Under the pieces are notes generated by a model. It made no database searches. It saw nothing but the letters and a program-made list of their open reading frames with translations, and was not told the DNA's origin. Below, piece after piece: positions 37,927 to 46,600 of a stretch of DNA of 64,000 nt (position 1 is the first letter of the stretch; each line of letters begins with the position of its first letter). The DNA is taken from contig CALFBH010000006.1 of assembly GCA_937951615.1 (NCBI GenBank), positions 36,326-100,325 on the forward strand. The letters run 5' to 3'. This DNA is from an uncultured Saprospiraceae bacterium. GTDB taxonomy: Bacteria > Bacteroidota > Bacteroidia > Chitinophagales > Saprospiraceae. Both the position numbers and the translations under genes were made by a program.

Positions 37927-39957
37927 ATGCACGAAAAGGAAGCACAATTTAAAATACTTTTGGTAGAAGATAATCCTGGAGATGTTCGTCTTGTTGAGAT
38001 ATTTTTGGGCGAATCTGACTTAAGAGACAGCGATATTGTCAATCACAAAACATTAGGCGGTGCGCTGGAAGCTTTGTCAAATATAGCTTATGACGTTATT
38101 TTGCTGGACTTCAATCTGCCTGATAGCAATGGTTTTGAAACCTTGTACAGTGTTCTGGAAGCCTACCCAAAGGCTAATGTTATTGTATTTACAGGTATGG
38201 AAGATAAACAACTGGGCATAAGAGCAGTACAAGCTGGTGCACAGGATTATCTGGTGAAGGGCGATTTTGGTGCAGATTTTCTGGTAAAAACACTCCGTTA
38301 TGCTATTGAGCGTAACCGAAACAAAATAAGACTGGAAGCTGCACAGAAAGAAGCCAATAAAATTAATGACCGATATACGAGGGTGTTTACACAATCGAAA
38401 GATACCATCTGTATTTCAACTGAAAGTGGAGAGTTTGTAGATTTTAATCAGGCTACTATTAAGTTGTTTGGCTATTCACAAGAAGAATTGAGTAATGGAG
38501 TTCGGATTGATGATTTATACCAAAATAAAGAAGATCGCTTGATCTTGTTGGAGAAATTGAAAGAAGATGGACATGTACATGATTACTCTTTAAAATTAGT
38601 TCGTAAAGACGGAGAAGTACGCCAATGTATCATCACTTCCAATCTGGTAAATACAGAAGACGGACATGTAGAATACCACAGTATTATCAGGGATATTACA
38701 GAACAGAAAGAAGCAGAAGAACTGAAAAAACAACAAGAACTGAAAGACAAAGAAAACAGACTGAAGGAACAATTGCTGACGACAGTCAGCCACGAAATGC
38801 GTACCCCTATGAATGCTGTGATGGGCATGGTAGGCTTATTGTTGAAAACGAAAGTTACTGGAGAGCAGCATGATTATCTGACTTCTGTACAACAGTCTTC
38901 CGAGCATTTGCAGAAAATGATCAATGATATACTAGAACATCAGAAAATACAATTTGATAAAATTAAACTGGAAAATGACAATTTCGATTTATATGATATT
39001 CTGACAAATCTGATCAATATTCAGCATTCGACAGAGAAAAATGTCTCGATTGAAACAATCATAGATCCGGCCGTAGAACGCTTTGTATATGGTGATCAAA
39101 AACGCCTGAATCAAATTCTGATTAATCTGGTAGGAAACGCAATCAAATTTACAGAAGAAGGTAAAGTATCTATTGCTGTAAAGACGCTGGAAACAAATGA
39201 TAAGAAAATTCGACTTGAATTTGCTGTTAGGGATACAGGAATCGGAATGCCGGAAGACAAACTCGAAACTATTTTCGAGCCTTTTGTCAGAGTGCGCGAT
39301 AAGCAGAAAAAATTCTATGAAGGTATCGGGCTTGGCTTGTCTATTGTGAAAATGTTGATTGAGAAAATGGACGGCAGCATCGTTGTAACGAGTCAGTTAG
39401 ATGTAGGTTCGGCGTTTACCTTCGATGTATTATTGGAAAAAGGACAGGAACAAAAAACAGTAGAAGTAAAAGCAGTCCTACCTGTAAAAAAACCACTGAA
39501 TGGTGGCGGCGGAATCAAACAAATTTTGCTGGTAGAAGACAATCGAATGAATCAGATTGTGGCGGTCAAACATATTGAAGGAGGCATAGACCACGTAAAA
39601 GTTGATGTAGCAGAAAATGGACAGATTGCCATTGATAAAATGCAGGAAAAAAATTACGACCTGATTTTGATGGACATTCAAATGCCGGTAATGGATGGTT
39701 TTGAAACCACAACTTATATCAGAAATAAAATGCCTGAGCCTCATGCAAGTCTCCCGATACTGGCGATGACTGCTCATGCTCATTTTTTGAATGAAAATAA
39801 GTATAAGGAGTATGATATGCAGGATTGTATTATAAAACCTTTTAAACCGGAAGAATTATGCGATAAAATCAATTACTATTTATATAAAGATGATGATGAG
39901 GGAGAAGAAGGGGGAGGGAATGAACAACAGCCCAATCCTTCATTTCAAACATACTAG
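37927..39957 (+). CDS. Hybrid sensor histidine kinase with two receiver domains
   Basis: A 676-residue soluble kinase without membrane segments. In order: receiver domain (residues 8-130, phospho-acceptor D61 in LLDFNLPDSNGFE), PAS domain (about 148-262), a charged linker coiled coil, HisKA with H289 in TTVSHEMRTP, an HATPase domain (N-box NLVGNAIKF, G-boxes DTGIGMP and GIGLGLSIV), and a C-terminal receiver (533-655, acceptor D583 in LMDIQMPVMDG). The C-terminal tail is Asp/Glu/Gly-rich. It should pass phosphate between its domains and then to the Hpt protein encoded next. The signal is unknown; cytoplasmic sensing through PAS or the first receiver is likely. Confidence 0.92.
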   Translation: MHEKEAQFKILLVEDNPGDVRLVEIFLGESDLRDSDIVNHKTLGGALEALSNIAYDVILLDFNLPDSNGFETLYSVLEAYPKANVIVFTGMEDKQLGIRAVQAGAQDYLVKGDFGADFLVKTLRYAIERNRNKIRLEAAQKEANKINDRYTRVFTQSKDTICISTESGEFVDFNQATIKLFGYSQEELSNGVRIDDLYQNKEDRLILLEKLKEDGHVHDYSLKLVRKDGEVRQCIITSNLVNTEDGHVEYHSIIRDITEQKEAEELKKQQELKDKENRLKEQLLTTVSHEMRTPMNAVMGMVGLLLKTKVTGEQHDYLTSVQQSSEHLQKMINDILEHQKIQFDKIKLENDNFDLYDILTNLINIQHSTEKNVSIETIIDPAVERFVYGDQKRLNQILINLVGNAIKFTEEGKVSIAVKTLETNDKKIRLEFAVRDTGIGMPEDKLETIFEPFVRVRDKQKKFYEGIGLGLSIVKMLIEKMDGSIVVTSQLDVGSAFTFDVLLEKGQEQKTVEVKAVLPVKKPLNGGGGIKQILLVEDNRMNQIVAVKHIEGGIDHVKVDVAENGQIAIDKMQEKNYDLILMDIQMPVMDGFETTTYIRNKMPEPHASLPILAMTAHAHFLNENKYKEYDMQDCIIKPFKPEELCDKINYYLYKDDDEGEEGGGNEQQPNPSFQTY

Positions 39958-39971
39958 TGCCTTCGGCACTA
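39955..39971. terminator. UUCG-loop hairpin overlapping the kinase stop codon
   Basis: AGTGCC-TTCG-GGCACT-like pairing (TAGTGCCTTCGGCACTA) forms a short, very stable hairpin whose 5' edge is the TAG stop of the hybrid kinase gene. It is followed by AAATAAAT rather than a T-run, so termination is uncertain; mRNA 3'-end protection is an alternative. Confidence 0.5.
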
Positions 39972-39989
39972 AATAAATCAGTACATTTT

Positions 39990-40172
39990 GAATGTCGAAC
40001 ACCGAATATCGAACACCGAATATCGAAGTATTAATACCTTAAACTGCTAAAATGAAGAGGCTTTTTTAGCAGGATTAAAAATAAATAAATCACTGACTTA
40101 CAGCCTATTTTACTTTAAAATTAATTATACATACTTCGTAATTCGATATTCCTTGTTCGATATTCGATATTC
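39990..40172. repeat. CGATATT heptamer hairpin element, copy 2
   Basis: The left arm (39990-40033) reads CGAACAC/CGAATAT twice then CGAAGTA; the right arm (40131-40172) is TTCGATATTC repeats with TTGTTCGATATTC between. The interior holds a second hairpin, CTGCTAAAA/TTTTTTAGCAG. It is homologous to 14191-14356. The element interrupts the phosphorelay cluster between the kinase and Hpt genes. Confidence 0.8.
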
Positions 40173-40232
40173 CACTTTTTTCTGGAAAATATTAATAACA
40201 CAACTCATAAACATTTATAAAATTCAGTCACT

Positions 40233-40622
40233 ATGGAAAATAATTACAAGTACATTGATCTCAGTTATTTAGACCTGATGTCTGACGGAGATGCTGGAAT
40301 GAAAAGCATTTTGCTAGAATTATTGCTCAACGAACCAGCCGAAAACATTCAGTTGATGAATGAATACCTAAACGCCAGAAACTGGAAAGATTTCCAATTC
40401 GTTGCGCATAAACTGAAATCTTCTTTTCCTTATACAGGATACAAAAAGCTGATTGAAGAAAATGTGGAACTGGATCGTGTTTTAAAATCAAAGCTGGACG
40501 GAAATGCTACCGCAGATTTTGAAAGTAAAGCATCAGCTATGTTGGCTAATGTGAATCAGTATTATGCAGAAGCACTACCAGAATTACAGGACGCTTATAA
40601 TGGGGTAGCTAATGCGGTCTGA
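40233..40622 (+). CDS. Histidine phosphotransfer (Hpt) protein
   Basis: A 129-residue all-helical protein with the Hpt signature FVAHKLKSSFPYTG, in which H59 is the expected phosphorylated residue. The preceding helices carry an acidic-rich opening (YIDLSYLDLMSDGDAGMK) and LLELLLNEPAENIQLMNEYL. It lies between a hybrid kinase and a single-domain response regulator, so it is the likely shuttle from D583 of the kinase to D51 of the regulator. The gap of 275 nt from the kinase gene contains a repeat element. Confidence 0.85.
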   Translation: MENNYKYIDLSYLDLMSDGDAGMKSILLELLLNEPAENIQLMNEYLNARNWKDFQFVAHKLKSSFPYTGYKKLIEENVELDRVLKSKLDGNATADFESKASAMLANVNQYYAEALPELQDAYNGVANAV

Positions 40623-40694
40623 TCCGCTTTTAGGCCCTGAAAAATAACATCATCATTCAAAAAATAATTTGACACCCTCTAAATAACGTATCAA

Positions 40695-41069
40695 ATGAAA
40701 ATACTTATCTGTGAAGATGAAGAAATTATGCTAACAGCATTAGAATTTCGACTCAAAAAACAAGGCTTTGAAGTTATCCGTGCTGAAGACGGACAGGTAG
40801 CGATAGATAAAATTCGTACCGAAGACCCTGACCTCATCATTGCTGATATTATGATGCCACATGTCACCGGATTGGAACTGATTAAATTTGTCAGGGAAGA
40901 TCTGAGAAAAGATATTCCGGTTATCGTAATCTCTGCACTGGAACTGGACGAAGTAGTGCTGGAAGCCTCTAGGCTGGGTGCCAACGATTTTATCGCCAAA
41001 CCCTTCCGCCCGATAGAACTTATTATTCGTATCCGCAGGATATTTCAGGAATTAGAACTGTCCAGCTGA
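40695..41069 (+). CDS. Single-domain response regulator
   Basis: A 124-residue CheY-like receiver with no output domain. Visible residues are the acidic pocket CEDEE (residues 6-10), phospho-acceptor D51 in LIIADIMMP, the Ser of IVISALE and K in AKPF. It follows the Hpt gene after 72 nt on the same strand, which makes it the probable end of the phosphorelay. It should act by protein contact rather than DNA binding. Confidence 0.88.
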   Translation: MKILICEDEEIMLTALEFRLKKQGFEVIRAEDGQVAIDKIRTEDPDLIIADIMMPHVTGLELIKFVREDLRKDIPVIVISALELDEVVLEASRLGANDFIAKPFRPIELIIRIRRIFQELELSS

Positions 41070-41076
41070 TGTTTTT

Positions 41077-41186
41077 GGTCGATGGTCAATAGTCGATAGA
41101 AAAGGCAATACATTTTGCTTTGCAAAATGCCTGAAAACGGAATGATTTATTTTACAGCTATCGTCTATCGACCATGGACTATCGAC
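41077..41186. repeat. GGTCGAT heptamer composite hairpin, copy with inner palindrome
   Basis: Left arm 41077-41099 (GGTCGAT, GGTCAAT, AGTCGAT) pairs with right arm 41158-41186. Inside lies the palindrome CATTTTGC-TTT-GCAAAATG (41111-41129). The right arm is followed by a T-run (41187-41193), so the structure may terminate rightward transcripts. It fills the gap between the convergent response-regulator and lptD genes. The same architecture with the same inner palindrome recurs at 44964-45113. Confidence 0.85.
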
Positions 41187-41193
41187 TTTTTTT

Positions 41194-43980
41194 CTAAAAA
41201 ACAAAAGGATCGGCTCGATTTCGGGAATACGGAATTTTCAGAAAATCCAGCGAGGACGGCTTTACGCGAAGGAAAAAAGAATATGTTCGACGTTCTGGCT
41301 GCCAGCTAAAACCTGTCTCCCAGCAATGGAGATCACGGTAAAAGGATAAATCGGGATAGCTGACGCGCTTGCGCACAAAATCATAACCAATATTTCCGAC
41401 ATCCATACTGAGTTTATCCGTCAGGTTGAATTTAGTGCGACTAAGGTTGAGGTTGTTGGTCGTAATTTTGATGGTGTCTTTGCCATTTTCAAAAGCATTA
41501 CTCACACGGAAAGAATAGGAAAAAGTGAGCGAGCCGATGAATTGTTTACCTCGATTGGTATTAGGCTTATTGTCGCTTTCGGTCTTATCTTTCTTAAAGG
41601 CTTCTTCTATGTCGCGAGGATTGAGTCGGGTACTGAGATTGACAAATCCACCTGTAAAACGAGCCAATCGTTTATTGGCTTTCCATTCATAAATGTCCAC
41701 CGTTCTACCATCATTATCGCGGGAATAAGGATCAAAATTTGCACCAAAACGCAGATCCACGACTTTGAATAATTTGGTATTTCCATTCGCAGAAATCTGG
41801 CTTAAATTAAGCGAATCCGCAGCAAAATTATAAGCTGAACTGACATTAAAACTGTTCAGTAATTTGACTTTTTTGAGTTCTTGTGCCGTATCTCGTCGAG
41901 TCCGAAATTTACCTTCCAGTGTATTGGCTATACTGAATGACATGGATGATTGCCGCCCACCACGCGGCACTGTTCCATACAAGCCACCGTCAAAAGGCGA
42001 ATAAATAGCTACCGAATCCGGGTAACGATTGTCCACTTGCACTTCTTCATAATACTTCCAAAACTCCCTTTCGTAGTCCGGCGAAAAATTCATAGATACA
42101 GAAGGCCGCATTACATGCCGAATCGCCTGTCCTTTTTTGCCCAAAGGCAACATCCCATACAACGTCGTATTTATGCTCACCCCACCCGATACTTCCCGCA
42201 AGGAACGAAAACCAAATTTATCGCCATCTATAATCTGACCAAAATCCGTCGTGTCCATACTAATGCTGTTGATGAGCGTATCACCTTCAGCCGTAATCTC
42301 AAAAATGGTGTCTGTTTCTATGACGTTTTCAGCGTCGAAGGTACGAGCCAAAGTGTTGAAATACCATTTTTCGGAATAACGAACATTGGGCGTAACGGTA
42401 AAATATTTTGCAAGATTAAAACTCGCACTAACAGGCAAATCGTGGCGCACACCGTATTCCATATCATCAAAGACTTCTCTGGTAAAAAGCAGGGTGTCTT
42501 TGGTTTGAATCCGATTTTCCGCACGAGCGGTATAGCGCATATTTATTTTTTCGTACCAACGATCCTTGCCGATTTTGTTTTTTCTTTCAAATGGATTAAT
42601 CTGTGAAACCCGAAAATCAACTTGTGGGAAGTTAATCGTCATATCGCGGGTATTGGTATTTTGGCTATGCGAAAAACTGGTCGATAGGGAATAAGGTTTG
42701 CCAGGAAAACGTTTGCTCAAGGATACATTAGAACTCAGCGTATTGGTCAGAACGCTTTGCGCATCATTATAATTATTCGTGAAAAACGAACCCGTTCCCA
42801 AATTCAAACTTGCACTGAAAGTGCGTGTCGGATGCGCGCTGGCAGCCTGCGAATGGTTCCATCGGATATTAAAATCCTGTTCTCTACCATAACCAGGAAC
42901 ACCTTTGATGTCCAGTTTTCGATAAGAAAAACTCAGCCCAAACCCACCATTATATTTGTAGCGTTTGGTATAATTGGAACTGGCACTCAATCCCCAGCTT
43001 CCTCGCGTATATATATCACCAGTCACCTGCAAATCGAGATAATCATTAAGTGCTTTATAATAACCAATATTGCGTAAGCCAAAACCCAGCGTCGGTGAAA
43101 ATTCGTAATTGCGAGGAAAGATCAGCCCAGAACGTTGTCCTTGTTTTAAGGGAAAAAAACCAAAAGGCAGCCAAAGCGGAGTAGGAACGTGCTCAATTTC
43201 TACATTAGAACCACCAACCACAATCAATTTATTGGGAATAATTTTTGCCCGACTACTGCGAATACCAAAATGCGGATCTTCGGCATTACAAGTCGTGTAG
43301 AGTGTGCCTTTTGCGAAAGCAATGTCTTCATGGTCAGCATCTTTCTGACTCCGCAAATCGAATTTTACACTACTCGACAATAAATAACCATCACCTTCTT
43401 CTGTGCGGACATTATAGACCTTGCCCTTATTTGTCCTGTAATTATAGCGGATGGTGTCAGAGTTGAATTGCTGCTCACCATCTATAAATTCGGGACGACC
43501 GACATAATTACCCAGACTGTCTTCATATCCATAAGCGACTGCAATATCATTTGCCCAATCAAAAATAATGCGGTCGGCTTTGAGTGTCATGTCTTCATAA
43601 ACCAAAGAGGCATTACCAAATAAATATATCCGCTCTCCCGCCACATCGTACAACATAGAATCCGAGGCTTCATATTCAACCTCAGCCGACAAAGAATCAC
43701 TGGAATATTTAATCGATGTAGGGCGAAAAGCTGTTGTGGTGTCTGTATTGAAAGTTGGATTATTGGCTTTCTTCACAGCCGCCCGAGCTTCCTCAAATCG
43801 TTGTCGAATACTATCCGTAACTGGAATTTTATTGGTGCCTTTACCCGTACCGATGAGTTCTGTTTTCTCGGATTCATTAGCCGGCTCGCCAGTTTCCTGC
43901 GCATAGACGCCTATCGAACTGCATAAAAACAGAACAAATAATGCTTTAATAAATAAATTTGTACGGTATTTGTAAGGCAT
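41194..43980 (-). CDS. lptD: LPS-assembly outer-membrane protein LptD
   Basis: A 928-residue protein from MPYKYRTNLF (43980), which gives a signal peptide ending at IGVYAQ; 20 upstream codons are open but are word-repeat sequence. The N-terminal OstA-like jellyroll shows EVEYEASDSMLYDVAGERIYLFGNA-type strands, then the long C-terminal barrel with segments such as WLPFGFFPLKQGQRSGLIFPR and FGLRNIGYYKALNDYLDL, the LptD hallmark. It inserts LPS into the outer leaflet. It is divergent from the amidase, MCE and OstA genes, an arrangement common in the phylum. Confidence 0.88.
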   Translation of the reverse strand: MPYKYRTNLFIKALFVLFLCSSIGVYAQETGEPANESEKTELIGTGKGTNKIPVTDSIRQRFEEARAAVKKANNPTFNTDTTTAFRPTSIKYSSDSLSAEVEYEASDSMLYDVAGERIYLFGNASLVYEDMTLKADRIIFDWANDIAVAYGYEDSLGNYVGRPEFIDGEQQFNSDTIRYNYRTNKGKVYNVRTEEGDGYLLSSSVKFDLRSQKDADHEDIAFAKGTLYTTCNAEDPHFGIRSSRAKIIPNKLIVVGGSNVEIEHVPTPLWLPFGFFPLKQGQRSGLIFPRNYEFSPTLGFGLRNIGYYKALNDYLDLQVTGDIYTRGSWGLSASSNYTKRYKYNGGFGLSFSYRKLDIKGVPGYGREQDFNIRWNHSQAASAHPTRTFSASLNLGTGSFFTNNYNDAQSVLTNTLSSNVSLSKRFPGKPYSLSTSFSHSQNTNTRDMTINFPQVDFRVSQINPFERKNKIGKDRWYEKINMRYTARAENRIQTKDTLLFTREVFDDMEYGVRHDLPVSASFNLAKYFTVTPNVRYSEKWYFNTLARTFDAENVIETDTIFEITAEGDTLINSISMDTTDFGQIIDGDKFGFRSLREVSGGVSINTTLYGMLPLGKKGQAIRHVMRPSVSMNFSPDYEREFWKYYEEVQVDNRYPDSVAIYSPFDGGLYGTVPRGGRQSSMSFSIANTLEGKFRTRRDTAQELKKVKLLNSFNVSSAYNFAADSLNLSQISANGNTKLFKVVDLRFGANFDPYSRDNDGRTVDIYEWKANKRLARFTGGFVNLSTRLNPRDIEEAFKKDKTESDNKPNTNRGKQFIGSLTFSYSFRVSNAFENGKDTIKITTNNLNLSRTKFNLTDKLSMDVGNIGYDFVRKRVSYPDLSFYRDLHCWETGFSWQPERRTYSFFLRVKPSSLDFLKIPYSRNRADPFVF

Positions 43981-43989
43981 ATATATTGT

Positions 43990-44055
43990 AATGATTGAAT
44001 TGGAGAATGATTGAATAAGAGAATGTTTTTGTTTTATCATTCACTCATTTCTCCA
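43990..44055. repeat. GATTGAAT/GAGAATG word array with complementary arm
   Basis: Words GATTGAAT, TGGAGAAT, GATTGAAT, AAGAGAAT run in 8-nt steps (43990-44025), followed by TCATTCACTCATTTCTCC in the complementary sense (44037-44055). The array lies in the 187-bp divergent region between lptD and the amidase gene and overlaps the unlikely longer form of lptD. Confidence 0.65.
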
Positions 44056-44167
44056 CGACCACAAAAAACAGCATAATTTTGATGAAAAAAAAGTTGTTAG
44101 TACTTCATTTAACAAAAAATTGGCATAAAGTGTGGTGTTTTTAGACTACATTAACACAAATGAAACA

Positions 44168-44959
44168 ATGAGAAATCTGTTATTACTTATTTTACTGGTA
44201 TTTTGCATGTCTTTTTATATAGACGGCAAAAGTGATGCCTCAGTTGGGCAGACGCCTGGACAGGTCGTGCGCACAGTCGTCATTGACCCCGGACATGGAG
44301 GGAAAGACATGGGCTGTACTGGCGCACATTCAGAGGAAAAACACATTGTATTGTCTATCGCAAAAAAGCTGGGCAATATGATAGAAGCCAACTTTTCTGA
44401 TGTTCAGGTGGTTTATACCAGAGAGCAGGATGAGTTTGTGCCTTTATATGAAAGGGCGGAAATTGCCAATCAAAATCAGGGCGATGTATTTATTTCTATT
44501 CATTGCAATGCGGTGAACAAAAAGTACATCAAAGGTACAGAGACTTTTATAATGGGACTCGGCAAAGGCGGTTCGATTTCTGATGTTGCCCGTCGGGAAA
44601 ACGAAGTCATCACACTGGAAGAAAATTTCATCAACACCTACGGTTTTCATCCCGATTCAGATGAAGGCTATATTATTTTCAATTTGATACAAAACGCTTA
44701 CGAGGCACAAAGTATCCGGCTTGCCGCCAATATGGAAACAGAATTTAAGCAATCCACAGGACGGGAAAGTCGAGGAGTGAAAAAAGAACCTTTCATCGTC
44801 TTGCGCATGACAGATATGCCAAGCGTGCTGGTAGAATCAGGTTTCCTGACCAATACAGAGGACGAAAATTTTCTCCTGTCGGAAACCGGACAAACCCAAA
44901 TGGCAGAAGCCATGTGGCGGGCTTTTAGCAATTATAAAAAAGAAGTAGAAGAGCGTTAA
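44168..44959 (+). CDS. N-acetylmuramoyl-L-alanine amidase (Amidase_3)
   Basis: A 263-residue exported zinc amidase that cleaves the bond between MurNAc and the stem peptide. ATG at 44168 gives the signal peptide MRNLLLLILLVFCMSFY; an upstream GTG would add an unlikely 12-residue lead. Metal and catalytic residues are visible in VVIDPGHGGKDMGCTG, the Glu of EKHIVL, FISIHCNAV and the closing VLVESGFLTNTEDE. The insert typical of Bacteroidota amidases (GTETFIMGLG) is present. The stop codon is followed after 4 nt by a heptamer hairpin. Confidence 0.92.
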   Translation: MRNLLLLILLVFCMSFYIDGKSDASVGQTPGQVVRTVVIDPGHGGKDMGCTGAHSEEKHIVLSIAKKLGNMIEANFSDVQVVYTREQDEFVPLYERAEIANQNQGDVFISIHCNAVNKKYIKGTETFIMGLGKGGSISDVARRENEVITLEENFINTYGFHPDSDEGYIIFNLIQNAYEAQSIRLAANMETEFKQSTGRESRGVKKEPFIVLRMTDMPSVLVESGFLTNTEDENFLLSETGQTQMAEAMWRAFSNYKKEVEER

Positions 44960-44963
44960 ATTT

Positions 44964-45113
44964 GTCCATAGTCCATGGTCGATAGTCCATAGCTGATATT
45001 TGACAATGTGCCCACTTTTTAAGCTTCATACGCATTTTGCAAAGCAAAATGAAATACTAAAATGGCTTAAAAATTTAAAAATAGCCATCGACTATGGACC
45101 ATGGACTATCGAC
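44964..45113. repeat. GTCCATA heptamer composite hairpin
   Basis: Left arm 44964-44994 (GTCCATA, GTCCATG, GTCGATA, GTCCATA) pairs with right arm 45083-45113 over about 30 bp. The interior contains the palindrome CATTTTGC-AAA-GCAAAATG (45033-45051), shared with the element at 41077-41186. It occupies about half of the 315-bp gap between the amidase and MCE genes; the rest (45114-45274) is AT-rich with no gene. Confidence 0.88.
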
Positions 45114-45274
45114 GAAGCCGAACATAATTGTAAGGTTAGCATCAACAAATTCATAGGTTTAACGTATAACAAATTTAATCTTTCAAAATGATTTTCTACT
45201 TTTACGCTCGTTTTGGAATGGAAATCTAAAAACATACTCCAAACTCTTGATCATCAAAAAATAAAAATAACACA

Positions 45275-46324
45275 TTGAAAATATCTAATGAAGTAAGAGT
45301 CGCGATCCTTGCCATACTGGCGATTTTTATTTTTGTATATGGTTTTAATTACCTGAAAGGTAAAGACCTGTTTAGCCGTACAAATTATTATTACGCCATT
45401 TACGATGATGTAGGTGGGCTAGGAAAATCTGCAATTGTAACGGTCAATGGCTATAATGTTGGTTCCGTCACCAATCTGGAACTAACAGATAATCTGAAAA
45501 TTATTGTCGAACTGAGTCTGGAACACGAGCTAAGTTTGCCCAAAGATGCGGTAGTGGACATATACAGCCCCGACCCACTTAGTGGGAAAGCTGTCCGACT
45601 AGTCTATGCTGGTAAGTGTAGCAGCAATTGTGCAAAGTCTGGCGACACCCTGAAAGGTCAAACAACGGGACTAGTTGCCTCTCTGACTGGCGATATGTCG
45701 GAATCATTAAACGATGCAAAAGATGCACTTTCCGGCGCAGTATCTGCTGGACTGGATTCGCTGAACAAGAAATTTGCCAGTGAAGGCGAAGCCATTGGCG
45801 ATAGTTTCAATGACATACAAAGCATCCTGAAAAACCTGAAACGCAGTACAGGAAAACTAGACAAACTGCTAGAAGGTTCGACTGATAATATTAAAAAGAC
45901 ACTAGATAATTTACAACTTGCCACTTCTAATCTCAAAACAACCAAAGAACAATTGGATCGCGTACTGAATAATGCAGAAACATTTACCGTAAAGGTAAAC
46001 GAAATAGACCTGAAAGGCACATTGAACAAAACAATGGGCGGCGTAGATGATGCAGTTTCACAGGCAACCAATACGCTCAAGAAAGCAGACGATGCCATTG
46101 CCAGCGTAGATGACCTGATGAAAAAAGTAAAAGACGGCAGCGGCTCTATCGCCGAATTGATGAACGATGAAGCCAAATTGTACAACAACCTAAACGAAGC
46201 CACCCTGGATTTACAATTGCTGCTTCAGGATGTCCGACTCAATCCTAAACGATATATCCGCCTGTTCCGCAAAAAGTCACCAGAATATGCATTACCAGCA
46301 GACGATCCTGCGAGAGGGGAGTGA
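45275..46324 (+). CDS. mlaD: MCE-family (MlaD-like) lipid transport protein
   Basis: A 349-residue protein starting at TTG 45275, which gives MKISNEVRVAILAILAIFIFVYGFNYLKG, a single N-terminal membrane anchor. The MCE domain follows (about residues 38-115: YYAIYDDVGGLGKSAIVTVNGYNVGSV with PDPLSGKAVRL), then a long helical region (about 140-310) predicted as coiled coil, in which Lys, Asp and Leu heptads are visible. Such proteins form hexameric tunnels for phospholipids between membranes; the partner permease and ATPase are not in this window. Confidence 0.88.
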   Translation: MKISNEVRVAILAILAIFIFVYGFNYLKGKDLFSRTNYYYAIYDDVGGLGKSAIVTVNGYNVGSVTNLELTDNLKIIVELSLEHELSLPKDAVVDIYSPDPLSGKAVRLVYAGKCSSNCAKSGDTLKGQTTGLVASLTGDMSESLNDAKDALSGAVSAGLDSLNKKFASEGEAIGDSFNDIQSILKNLKRSTGKLDKLLEGSTDNIKKTLDNLQLATSNLKTTKEQLDRVLNNAETFTVKVNEIDLKGTLNKTMGGVDDAVSQATNTLKKADDAIASVDDLMKKVKDGSGSIAELMNDEAKLYNNLNEATLDLQLLLQDVRLNPKRYIRLFRKKSPEYALPADDPARGE

Positions 46325-46406
46325 TTTGGGGTATTGAGTTATTAGTGATTGGTTGATTGAGTAAGTGGAAATACAAATCCAAACGTCAAATTAAAATTCA
46401 AAAAAG
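46325..46406. repeat. GTGATTG word array followed by dispersed repeat F, copy 4
   Basis: Directly after the MCE stop codon, 7-nt steps GTATTGA/GTTATTA/GTGATTG/GTTGATT run to 46360, and then copy 4 of repeat F (46362-46406) follows. Its first 24 bp are identical to those at 10348-10371. Confidence 0.75.
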
Positions 46407-46489
46407 TATTGACAATAAGCCAATTATGTAAATTGAAAGTGGCGTTTAGTTGAGTCCAAGCACTTAATTGGTTGATTAAGTTGCTGCCA

Positions 46490-46600
46490 TTGCGACTGAA
46501 ACTGCCACTGCTACTAAAATTAATAATTGAAACGACTATTGAAACTAAAACTGCTATTGCGACTGATACTGCCACTGCTCGTCACCCCATTCTTCGCTGT
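46490..46600. repeat. ACTGAA/ACTGCC hexamer array running into a coding region
   Basis: The words GCGACTGAAACTGCCACTGC, then GAAACGACTATTGAAACTAAAACTGC and GCGACTGATACTGCCACTGC, repeat in about 6-nt steps. The same words flank the MITE-like element (10456-10470, 10630-10650). From 46527 on, the array is translated as the signal peptide of the OstA-like protein. Confidence 0.75.

Noticed and set aside
41950-42606. 218-codon plus-strand ORF
   Set aside because: It is a shadow of lptD in another frame, without recognisable features.
43981-44040. N-terminal extension of lptD by 20 residues
   Set aside because: The extension is encoded by a GATTGAAT word repeat and would bury the signal peptide.
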